Assembly (NCBI GenBank): GCA_903837785.1 | Contig: CAILVY010000060.1 | Location: 1 to 43,036 of the forward strand | DNA length: 43,036 bases | From: Candidatus Hydrogenedentota bacterium | GTDB taxonomy: Bacteria; Hydrogenedentota; Hydrogenedentia; Hydrogenedentales; CAILVY01 | Direction of reading: 5' to 3' | In this document: in pieces, positions 1 through 8,100 of the stretch | Numbering within the stretch: position 1 is the stretch's first letter | How the letters are laid out: every line of letters begins with the position of its first letter | Position numbers and translations under genes: made by a program | Notes under the pieces: model-generated | What the model was told of the DNA's origin: nothing | Database searches by the model: none | Seen by the model: only the letters and a program-made list of their open reading frames with translations

Positions 1-19
1 CTGCCGGCCGCGCCGGCAG
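1..19. repeat. Perfect inverted repeat (possible terminator of an upstream gene)
   Basis: Bases 1-8 and 12-19 form a perfect 8-bp GC-only-rich stem (CTGCCGGC/GCCGGCAG) around a 3-base loop. No clear T-run follows it on the plus strand and the left flank lies outside the window. It may be the terminator of a gene to the left or a bare palindrome. Confidence 0.35.
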
Positions 20-286
20 GGGCTTGTGTTCAATCCGTGTGAAACGTCCCTTACGGCGCGTGGCGAAGTACCGCCAGTCGTACTACCACGAGTACGACCG
101 CCGTTACGTTCACGAGGCTCGCGCCGTTTCGGTTCATTGTTGTCCTCAATCCTTTTCATTTCGCCGCTGTTCAACGGCGAAGTGCCGGATATATACCACA
201 TCCGCCTCCCACAATTCAAAGGAATTCGTCGTCGCGGCGGCAAACCCGGACATGATAGGCTTGGAATCCGCAGGAAAGGGTAGAGA
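20..286. other. Leader region without a supported gene
   Basis: Short open frames here have arginine-rich, low-complexity translations and no recognisable ribosome binding site. I see no RNA gene. The last bases before 287 contain purine-rich AGGAAAGGGTAGAGA, the likely ribosome binding site of the beta-helix gene. Confidence 0.5.
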
Positions 287-1864
287 ATGAACGTCTTAAT
301 CCGGGCGCTGCTCGTGAGTCTCGCGGCCATTTCGGCAAACGCCGCCATCATTGACGTACCGGGCGACAATTCCGCAGCAATCGCGGCGGCCATTGCGCGA
401 TCACAGCCCGGAGACACTGTGCGGCTGCCCGAGGGCCGTTACACGATTACGGAGACGATTCACCCGAAGCCTCATACCCGGCTGCTGGGCGCGGGCCAGG
501 AAAAGACCATCCTGGTCTTCGAAGGCACGGCGCCCTGCGTGATGCTGAGTGTGAGCGGGTGTGACGAGATCGAGGTCGCCGGGTTTACGCTGGACGCAAA
601 TCACAATCCAAACGTGACGCAGGGCATCTCCGGCGGGAACGCGCGCGGCGTGAGACTGCATCATCTCACGGTCCGCAATCTCGTGAAAACGGACACGTTC
701 GGCCCGCACGGCATGCTCTTTGCCGGCGTGAATCCCAGCCGGGAAGGCGGGCTCACGGACAGCGAGATTGCGGATTGCCGCATCGAGAACATCGCGCCCG
801 ACGCCGCCTTCGGCTGCGGCCTGCGCTGCTCCTGGGGCTCCTCCCGCAACCGCATCCTGCGCAACTTCATCGACAACACGGGACGCGGCGGCATCTTCGG
901 CGACAACGGATCGACGGACCTCGTCATCCAGGGTAACACGATCTCCGGATCGCACGGCGAAGGGCTTGCGATTGAAGTGTGGGGCGGCTGCGATCGCGCG
1001 GTGATCGAGGACAACCGCATGGACCACTGGCTCAGCATCGGCGGCAGCGACTGCTGCGCGGTGCGCCGCAACGTCATCCGGGACACTTCCGGCGAATATA
1101 AGTTCTGCGGCATTGAAGGCATCGGCTCGTATTGCGTCATCACGGACAACACCGTGGACGGTGGACAGAAGATCGGGCTGTCGGTGTCGGGCCCCCAGCC
1201 AAAGGAGTACATCTATTGGGCCCACAACGCCGTGCGCGGCTGCATCCAATGGGGCGCGCAATTCCAGGGCGAGGCGGGCGGCATCGCGTGCCACTACCTC
1301 TATCGGAACACCTTCGAAGGCATGCCCGTCGGCGTGGGACCGGTATGGTATCCCGGCGACGAGGGCCACGGCTTCCGCATCAACGGAAACACGCGCGGGC
1401 TCACGTTTGAGGAATGCCGCTTCGCGGGCAATGGCCGGGCCGGACTGCAATGTGTGGGCGCGGGCATCGACACGCTTCACTTCGTGCGATGCACGATCAC
1501 AGGCAACAAGGGTCCCGCCATCATCGGTCTGGCGAACTACTCCGCGCTGGAGTGGAGCGATTGCGTCGTCACGGGCAATGCCGGCGATGCGCTGCCGCCG
1601 GCCAGGCCCTTCCCCGCGCCCGCGCCCACTGCCTCCTTTGCCGCGCCCGCTGAGGTCAACGCCGGAGAAGAGGTGGCCTTTTCCAACACTTCCGAGGCGC
1701 AAAGCGCGGCGTGGCTCTGGGATTTCGGAGACGGCGCGCCGTCCATCGAGCGGAACCCAAAGCACACGTACGCCCGGCCCGGCGCCTATCGGGTGACCCT
1801 GCTCGTGTGGGACGCGGCACGCCGCGCCGGACGCCATGAGCAGGAAGTGAAGGTGAAATCGTAA
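287..1864 (+). CDS. Secreted right-handed parallel beta-helix protein with C-terminal PKD domain
   Basis: 525 residues. An N-terminal signal peptide (MNVLIRALLVSLAAISANA) is followed by a pectate-lyase-like start: DNSAAIAAAIARSQPGDTVRLPEG is the usual opening of beta-helix proteins, where a periodic 'flood' of residues starts the coil. Residues 60-440 are a run of short Asn/Gly-rich strands (RNVIRDT, GNTISGS, DNTVDGG, GNTRGL, RCTITGNKG) typical of PbH1/NosD-type repeats. Residues 448-525 are a PKD domain with the diagnostic WDFGDG and a closing YRVTLLVWD strand. Such proteins bind or cleave polysaccharides outside the cell. The substrate cannot be read from the sequence and no lyase triad is evident. 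The start at 287 is preceded by a purine-rich ribosome binding site. It converges on the sialidase-like gene, with only 17 bases between the stops. Confidence 0.85.
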   Translation: MNVLIRALLVSLAAISANAAIIDVPGDNSAAIAAAIARSQPGDTVRLPEGRYTITETIHPKPHTRLLGAGQEKTILVFEGTAPCVMLSVSGCDEIEVAGFTLDANHNPNVTQGISGGNARGVRLHHLTVRNLVKTDTFGPHGMLFAGVNPSREGGLTDSEIADCRIENIAPDAAFGCGLRCSWGSSRNRILRNFIDNTGRGGIFGDNGSTDLVIQGNTISGSHGEGLAIEVWGGCDRAVIEDNRMDHWLSIGGSDCCAVRRNVIRDTSGEYKFCGIEGIGSYCVITDNTVDGGQKIGLSVSGPQPKEYIYWAHNAVRGCIQWGAQFQGEAGGIACHYLYRNTFEGMPVGVGPVWYPGDEGHGFRINGNTRGLTFEECRFAGNGRAGLQCVGAGIDTLHFVRCTITGNKGPAIIGLANYSALEWSDCVVTGNAGDALPPARPFPAPAPTASFAAPAEVNAGEEVAFSNTSEAQSAAWLWDFGDGAPSIERNPKHTYARPGAYRVTLLVWDAARRAGRHEQEVKVKS

Positions 1865-1881
1865 GCGTCGCGCGCCCGCGT

Positions 1882-2976
1882 TTATTTTTGCGCTGGCGGG
1901 GCGCCGGGATCCCAGATCGTCGCCGCGATATAGCGCTCCTGATCCGGGTGATCGTTGAAGTAGTAAATCGTGACGATCTTGCCGTCGGCGCGCTGGACGG
2001 TCCGCGGATACCCGAGGTCCCAGCAACCCGCGTCGCCGCGCAGGATGATCTCCGGCCCCCAGCTCCGGCCGTCGTCCGCGCTCAGCCGCGCCCGTGTGCC
2101 AAAGGGCGCCTCGCGGTACCCGTACGTCAACGCGATGCGGCCGTCCTTCAGGCGAATCATGCTCGCGGGATTGCCGCCCATGTTCTCGGCGGGCTTGTTC
2201 AGAAACCGCCAGGTCTTCCCCGCATCGTCCGAGCGGTACAGATCTATCCAGTACTGTTCGCCTTCCGCGCAGCGGATCGCCGTGACAAACGAAGCCGGAC
2301 CCGCTTGAACCGTCGAGGGCATGATGGCATAGCCCTTGGGCTCGGGCGCAATCCAGCCCACGAAGTCCCAGGTCTTGCCCCCGTCCGTCGTGCGCGTGCA
2401 GAAAGGCCGGCCTTCCCGCCCGTTCTCCTTGCCGGCGGTCATGCACGCGATCAAGTCGTGCGGCCCGAGCACAATATAGTCCGTTCGCGCCGAGATCGTC
2501 TTGCGTTCGAACGTGGGCAGCCGGAACGGCCCGCTCCACGTCCTGCAGCGGTCCGCCGAACAGTAGAAACGCGAATACCCCTTCTTGCTCGAAACCATGC
2601 GGAGGGTCATGGCGAAGTTGGGCCGGCTGAAGTCGATGCCGCCCGGACACTCCGTCACTTCCTTCTCGCGGCCGTCCGCATCGAGAAAGGACGGCACTTC
2701 GATTGCCCACGTCTCTCCCCCGTCCAGGCTGCGCGCATAACGGCTGAGCATCGGCTTCTTCTCGTCGATCGCATGGCCGAAGGTCGTGTTCTTGAAGTAG
2801 CCCTGCACAAAGCCCACGACGATCTCGTCGCCCCAGCACCAGATGCCGTTGTTCGCCGGCCAGCCCCCAAAGCGTCCGGGCTCCTTGTAGACCGTCACGT
2901 TCTTCACCACCGCCGGCGTTTGCGCCAGCACGCACGCGTTCATCAGGATCGCGACAACGACACAACTGAACTTCAT
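1882..2976 (-). CDS. Secreted sialidase-like (BNR/Asp-box) six-bladed propeller protein
   Basis: 364 residues from the ATG at 2976, chosen because GGAG lies 8 bases upstream and a signal peptide (MKFSCVVVAILMNACVLAQ) starts there. The longer open frame adds 24 unconvincing residues. At least five Asp-box motifs (SxDxGxxW type) are visible: SLDGGETW, SADRCRTW, TTDGGKTW, SDDAGKTW and SADDGRSW, spaced 50-70 residues apart, as in sialidase propellers. The C-terminal YPRTVQRADGKIVTIYYFND is also typical of the exo-alpha-sialidase-like superfamily. These proteins hydrolyse terminal sugars from glycans in the periplasm or outside the cell. However, many Asp-box proteins in such bacteria are not true sialidases, and I did not map the arginine triad. 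It is convergent with the beta-helix gene, suggesting a small glycan-degrading cluster. Confidence 0.8.
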   Translation of the reverse strand: MKFSCVVVAILMNACVLAQTPAVVKNVTVYKEPGRFGGWPANNGIWCWGDEIVVGFVQGYFKNTTFGHAIDEKKPMLSRYARSLDGGETWAIEVPSFLDADGREKEVTECPGGIDFSRPNFAMTLRMVSSKKGYSRFYCSADRCRTWSGPFRLPTFERKTISARTDYIVLGPHDLIACMTAGKENGREGRPFCTRTTDGGKTWDFVGWIAPEPKGYAIMPSTVQAGPASFVTAIRCAEGEQYWIDLYRSDDAGKTWRFLNKPAENMGGNPASMIRLKDGRIALTYGYREAPFGTRARLSADDGRSWGPEIILRGDAGCWDLGYPRTVQRADGKIVTIYYFNDHPDQERYIAATIWDPGAPPAQK

Positions 2977-3120
2977 TTGACGGACTCCTGCATCTTGCCA
3001 ATCACACAAAGCATACGCTTTTCGAGCGCCTCCGGGCGAGCCGGACACACTGGACAGCTATAATGGCCGGCTTCTTTCGAGATCGTGCAGAAAGAGCGCC
3101 GATGCAAGCCGACGGCCCGT

Positions 3121-3155
3121 AAAAAAAGACCGGCCGGGCTGCGGCCCGACCGGTC
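3121..3155 (-). terminator. Rho-independent terminator of the 3205-4635 gene
   Basis: On the minus strand a 12-bp stem with one mismatch (arms 3128-3139 and about 3143-3155, loop about 3 bases) is followed directly by seven T residues (A-run at 3121-3127 on the plus strand). This is a classic intrinsic terminator placed about 50 bases after the stop of the lipoprotein gene. Confidence 0.85.
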
Positions 3156-3204
3156 CAGTTGCCTTCCTTGTCAAAGGACATCCGGAGCTAAGAACGGGGG
3201 AACA

Positions 3205-4635
3205 TCAGGGCCGCTCGCGGCTCGCCCATACTTCCAGGCCGTCGTAGGGATTCGCCATGCCCATGAACAGGCGTCCGTTCGCGGACTTGATCGTGCGCAC
3301 GCCGTAGTTGTTGTGGTTGCCGAAGGCGTCGGTGGTGATGCAGTACCAGTGCACGCCGTCCTTGGACTTGTAGAGGTCGCCGCCGGCGTTTGGTTTCAGG
3401 CGGACAAGGTCAATCGTGGTGAGCACTTTTGCCGTACTCGTCTCTTCCTTGCCGCCGATACCCATCATGTTCAGGATGTAGCCGGGGTGCGAGAGCATGT
3501 AGCTGAGCCCGGTGACGATGTCGTAGGTGCCGACGTAGAACCAGCCGTCATGTTCGCACATCGACCAGATGTACGCGTTGCCGGGCTCACCGAAACCCGA
3601 CTTTTCCCCGCCGAGCGAGTGCGGACCGGCAATGACTTCCATGCGGTCCTCGGTGTCGAACCGGACAAGGTCGGCCGCCTTGAGGCCGCCGATCATCCGA
3701 AAGATGAAGCTCGCCTGCATCCCCACGTAGAGGTGGTCCTGGAACACGTGCATGGTCATCGCGGCCTCATTCAGCCAGCGCGGCCCCCCGCCCTCCATCA
3801 CGCGCACCGGCGGCGCAGCCGGGTCGGGGCCCGCCAGCTTCCACACTTGCGCGCCCTGCAGCGGATTGTGTGTGCCGGCATAGAGCCAGCCGTTGAAAGA
3901 CTCCAATGTAAAGATGCCGACGTTGTTGGAGTTGCCGAAGCCGTCGTTCATCACGGTCCACACGTCCCGCCCGTCGGTCGCGAGGATCACCGCGCTCCCT
4001 TCTTTCGCTTTCCCGGCGCTGTCCTCGGCCGCGGCTTTGCTGACCATCGCGTAATCATTGTAGAAGGACATGTACAGCAGGCCGCGGTGAACGGCCATGC
4101 CCCGAATCGAACCTTCCTGATCCTCCTGCCAGAATTCCTGCCAGGTGCCGGGTTCGCCGGTTTCCGAACGCCACAGCGACGTGGTCTCCCCGCGGCCGCC
4201 CGCGTAAAGGTACTGTTTGCCGTCGCATTGATTGCGGTAAACCTTCATTGAACGGAATCCATGGGGACGATCATGGTCCGCGAGTTGCAGGTCGCGCGTG
4301 TCCAGCACCCGCTCCCACGCGGCCGGTGCCATGTCCGGGCGATAGCGCCGGATTTCGGGGTACACCGGCTGATGCTCCTGGAAACCCTTCCATTGCTGCA
4401 CGCGGTTCCACGTGCCCACGTAGACATACCCCGTCTCGGCGCCATCGGGCACAAAGTATTCCATGGACCACGCGTAATCGTTCTTGTCCGCCGCATGATC
4501 TTCGGCGTCAAAGCCGTTGGGCGCCACCTGTTCAAAATCGGACGGCGCCAATCCTCCGGGCGCCGGTTCCGGCGAGCGCAGACAAGCCAGCGGCATCAGA
4601 CACAGGATGAGCAGGAGACAGATCGTCAAACGCAT
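3205..4635 (-). CDS. Secreted lipoprotein with a propeller-like repeat fold, function unknown
   Basis: 476 residues from the ATG at 4635, which has GGGAGG six bases upstream and opens a lipoprotein signal peptide (MRLTICLLLILCLMPLAC) with cysteine in a lipobox-like context. The body is full of short beta-strand phrases of the form [Y/F]-V/A-G-T/M (YVYVGTWN, LYAGTHNP, LYVGMQAS, FYVGTYDI, LFMGMANP), as in beta-propellers. A longer internal repeat, FGNxNNxGxxTxxSxNGxLxxGxxNPxxGxxVW, occurs twice, in the middle and at the C-terminus. No Asp-box, NHL or kelch consensus fits well and I do not recognise the family. It has its own promoter-like sequence upstream (4734-4763) and a strong terminator downstream, so it is probably monocistronic. 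Location is inferred to be the outer face of a membrane. Confidence 0.7.
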   Translation of the reverse strand: MRLTICLLLILCLMPLACLRSPEPAPGGLAPSDFEQVAPNGFDAEDHAADKNDYAWSMEYFVPDGAETGYVYVGTWNRVQQWKGFQEHQPVYPEIRRYRPDMAPAAWERVLDTRDLQLADHDRPHGFRSMKVYRNQCDGKQYLYAGGRGETTSLWRSETGEPGTWQEFWQEDQEGSIRGMAVHRGLLYMSFYNDYAMVSKAAAEDSAGKAKEGSAVILATDGRDVWTVMNDGFGNSNNVGIFTLESFNGWLYAGTHNPLQGAQVWKLAGPDPAAPPVRVMEGGGPRWLNEAAMTMHVFQDHLYVGMQASFIFRMIGGLKAADLVRFDTEDRMEVIAGPHSLGGEKSGFGEPGNAYIWSMCEHDGWFYVGTYDIVTGLSYMLSHPGYILNMMGIGGKEETSTAKVLTTIDLVRLKPNAGGDLYKSKDGVHWYCITTDAFGNHNNYGVRTIKSANGRLFMGMANPYDGLEVWASRERP

Positions 4636-4723
4636 GTGTACCCTCCCTTTCACTTGGCCAACCGATGCCTGCGGCCATCGAGAGCCTATCCCCAGAGCAC
4701 GGTCCGCAGGCCTCACGTCGAGA

Positions 4724-4741
4724 ACTATTCTTAATAATAGT
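4724..4741. repeat. AT-rich inverted repeat overlapping a putative -10 box (operator candidate)
   Basis: ACTATT (4724-4729) and AATAGT (4736-4741) are perfect inverted arms around a 6-base AT centre, in otherwise GC-rich DNA, about 90 bases upstream of the lipoprotein start. The repeat overlaps the predicted -10 element, a position expected for a repressor site. No regulator is identified. Confidence 0.3.
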
Positions 4742-4763
4742 GCGCCGTGTCCAGTCTGTGCAA
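4734..4763 (-). promoter_or_regulatory. Sigma-70-like promoter candidate for the lipoprotein gene
   Basis: On the minus strand TTGCAC (4763-4758) and TATTAT (4739-4734) are separated by 18 bases. The -10 matches TATAAT at five of six positions and the -35 matches TTGACA at three of six. Transcription would start near 4727, leaving a leader of about 90 bases. This is pattern matching only. Confidence 0.35.
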
Positions 4764-4812
4764 GCGGCTCGGGGCGACCGCTGAAAGGCTGGGGCCGTCC
4801 GGCGGGAAGACG

Positions 4813-4840
4813 TGAAGGGCACGCCGCAGCGTGCCCTTCA
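4813..4840 (-). terminator. Hairpin downstream of the giant subtilase gene
   Basis: TGAAGGGCACG and CGTGCCCTTCA form a perfect 11-bp stem with a 6-base loop, beginning about 20 bases after the stop at 4861 on the minus strand. The following minus-strand sequence (CGTCTTCCC) is only weakly T-rich. The position and stem strength support a terminator. Confidence 0.6.
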
Positions 4841-4860
4841 TTCGCGGGTCTGTTCAGTGG

Positions 4861-5150
4861 TTAGGGTCCGGGGCAGAATCCGTCTTCCGTGGCCAAATCG
4901 GGACAGTAGTGATAACCGCCGTAATTGAAGAACTGGCACATGCGCAGCAACTCGGACAGATCGACATGCCAGTCCTGGGGATTGTAATCGGAGTCATGCG
5001 ATTTGCACCAGGTGTCCCCCGGCCCCGGGGCAAAGTCGTCTTCGGTTCCATCCTCGCAGTGGAATCCGTCCGAATTGAAGAACTGGCAGATGCGCAGCAG
5101 TTCAGAAAGGCCGATGACGTAATCGCCGTCCTGATCGGCGGAGTGAATGC
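4861..5150 (-). repeat. C-terminal double EF-hand tag, copy A (subtilase)
   Basis: This encodes the last 95 or so residues of the giant subtilase. Loop 1 is DQDGDYVIGLSE, a canonical 12-residue EF-hand loop (D1, D3, D5, I8, E12). Loop 2 is DSDYNPQDWHVDLSE, which fits the same pattern with a 3-residue insertion (PQD). Each is followed by LLRxCQFFNxxG[F/Y]H and Cys, then TED-F-PGP. A short GGEGEEDG stretch stands where the other copies have long Gly-Glu linkers. Homologous copies end the genes at 15477 and 31427. Confidence 0.85.
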
Positions 5151-8100
5151 CGTCCTCCTCGCCTTCCCCGCCGGGATCCGGGCACACGGTGTATGCGGAG
5201 AAGTCACTCGGAACGAAGGCCGCCGGAACCCCGGTGCCCGCGGAGAGTCCGACAACGCCAGGGACGCTCCCGAGGGTCAGCCAGGTGATGCGGATATCGC
5301 CGGAGAAGAACAACTCCACCTGGCTGGACACCGTCTGGTCGCTGCCATACGCCGGAACGGCGCTGTACGTCACCACGAAGCGGTCAAACATCGCCCGGTA
5401 GGATATGCTCCCGCCTGCCCGCGGGTCCAGGTCTGTAAGATAGGCCGACACGCCCGGGCGCGCGAAATGATCCTCCAGCGCGGCGCTGTAGCCGGCGGGC
5501 GGCTCCGTGAAGGAGATCATCCCGTTGCTGGAGATGTAGACGGTGCTGCTTTCGGCATCGAGCACCCGGACCGCGTGGCTCAGATCGACGCGCAGGAAAT
5601 CATCATCCCCAAGCGTCACACTCGAAGTCGTGGGTATCGGGAAAGACATGGCGGACCGGTAACAGGTCTCGTAGCCGCCGTCCAATAACGTAAACCGGAC
5701 AGAACTGAACGCCAGGTCTCCTCCCGAGGCCCCGAAGACTTCCGTGTAATGCTCCTCAACCATTCCGGTGGTGAAGGTCCACACGGGACTGGTCAGATCG
5801 CCGCAGCAGGTCTTGCGCACGACATACCACACATAGCTTTGTTCGGGCAGAAGCGTGCCGGGTTCAAAGCGCGTCCCTTCCTGGTCCAGCGATACCGGTG
5901 CCGGCGTTTCCGAAACCCGACCCAGGTACACGTCAAACCGATCGGTCGCGCCGCAGAAGGCATCTTCGGGTGCCTGCCATTCAAGCGCCGTGTTGAGTGC
6001 CTGCCCCACGGCGCCGTCTGCAGGCGACGGCCCGCCCGGAACTTCTGGCGCGCACGCCGCGGTGACGAAAGACCACACGGGCGACTCGAGGACCCCGCAG
6101 CACGTGCGCATGCTGATCCGCCAGTAGTAGGCATGGCCGGGCGCCAGCGCCAATTGATCCCAATGCGCGGCCTCGAGGTTGATGGCGATGCGGGCCAGCG
6201 TGGCCGGCGAATCGCCGAAATAGACATCAAAGACCGGCGCGGTGTCGCAATAGAGATCTACCGGCACGCTCCAGGACAGGCTGGGCTGCATGCCGATGTC
6301 CACGGCGGCGTCGGCAGGCGCCGGACTGGACACCGGGCTCTCAACGCACCCGGCGGTGCTGAAACTCCACACGGATCCCGGCGTCTCGCCATACGCGTTT
6401 TCTGCCGTGACCTGCCAGTAATACGTTGTCTCCGGCAGCAGGTCTTCCACGGCGATTGTCATGGCGTCGAATCCCATCACGAGCGCCTGGAGGGCATCCG
6501 GCGCCGGCCCGATATCCACGCGGAAGGTCGTCGGGAACAGGGGTGCTTCGGAGAGGGTCCACGCCAGCGCCGCACTTTCGCGAACGTCGCCGGCGCCCTC
6601 CGCCGGAGTCGGATTCTCGGGCGACGGGGGCAATCCGTCCGCCGTGCTGAACGACCAGATCGGCGCCTCGCCCGTCCCGCAGCAATTGCGGGGAAGCGCC
6701 TTCCAGTAATAAGTGGTGGAGGGCTCAAGCAGTCCCGGATTGTACGACGTTCCAGCCGCCGCTTTGGCCAGCAATGTCAATTGATCCGGTGCTTTGCCCA
6801 GATATACGTCATACAAGACCGGGCAGACGAAACTCCGGCCGGTGTACAGCAGCATATTCTCCAGGTAGGCGCGCGACGCGCCCGAGAACTCGACCGGCTG
6901 AATCGTGGCGGTAATGATTCCCGCGCCGAAAGACGTCTCCATGCAGCAGGGTGCCGACTGGGTCACATAGTTCACGATGGCCACGCTTCCCGCGGGATAG
7001 GCCGTGAAGTACCCATGGGTCGAGGAATTCCACCCCGTCAGGTCGTCGATCGTGATCGGGTTGGGGTCATTGATGTACGGGTGATCCATGTTTTCGATGG
7101 AAACTGAATTGCTGGTGCTGAATGCGAGCGTGAAGCCCCCTGGCAGGATCTTGCCATCGGCCGCCCCGGAGTAGGCGGCCAAGTGCAGATCGAGCGTGCC
7201 GCCGGCGGCGGCGTATGCCTCGAACCACGCGCTGTTCGTCTGCACCGCGGTGTAGAACGTGGAACTCTGCTGGGAGACCACCACGACCTTGTCATACCCG
7301 GACAGATCAACCACGCCGATGTCCGACGTTCTGAAGAAGGTGTACGGGATTCCGTTTTCCGTCAACACAGCCTCATTCGCCGTGCTCCCCCAAGGGGCTG
7401 TATCCTGGAACAAGGCGACGCGGCTGGGAACGGCGAGTCCGGCCGGGGAACCCTCCCGAGATTGCCCCGTGGCGGTGGCCGTGGCAGGCGCTTCGCTCCA
7501 TGCGAGGGTGGTGTTCAGCGGAACCTCGATGCTCCCTTCTCCCGGAAGCGGATCGACCGGAGCGTCCGGCGCACAGTAGGCCGTTTGGAACGACCAGACG
7601 GGGCCGGTGGTGTCCCCAGTGCAATTGTGCGCGACTATCCGCCAATAGTATGTGGATTCACGCAGCAATGCGCTCGTCGTGAAGCGCGGTACCGCCAGGC
7701 CTTCTGCGACACGGACCATGCTCCCGGCGGAAAGGCCAAGATAAACATCGTAGGCATTGTCGCAGAAGCCATTGCCCGCGCTGCTCCAGGAGAGATTCTG
7801 GAAGACCCACAGGTCCGACGCTCCGTTGGCGGGACTCGGGTTCGAGGGGAGGCCCGGGCGGAAGTCTCCCGTCGTGAAGGACCATACCGGCCCGGCCGTC
7901 TCGCCGCAGCAGTTCGTGGTGGTCACCTGCCAGTAGTATGTGGTCTGCGAAGCGAGCGGATCGGGATGGAACTCGGGCGTGGAGAGGTTCTCGGCAACCA
8001 CATTCAGCGCGCCCGGCGCAAGCCCCATTGACACGCTGTAGCTGGCGGGGCATTGACCGCCCAGCCATTGAACCGCGTTGGCGATCATGCGGGCCATGTT

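Noticed and set aside
401..3001. Long minus-strand open frame of 866 codons across two genes
   Set aside because: It crosses the beta-helix gene and the sialidase-like gene in another frame, its translation is Arg/Ala/Gly-rich without domains, and it lacks a ribosome binding site. Long shadow frames are expected at this GC content.
4861..5150. Assignment of the EF-hand tag as a classical type I dockerin
   Set aside because: The loops are EF-hand-like, but the LSELLRxxQFFNxxGYHC signature and Cys/TEDGF-PGP turns do not match the usual dockerin consensus, so I kept it as dockerin-like only.
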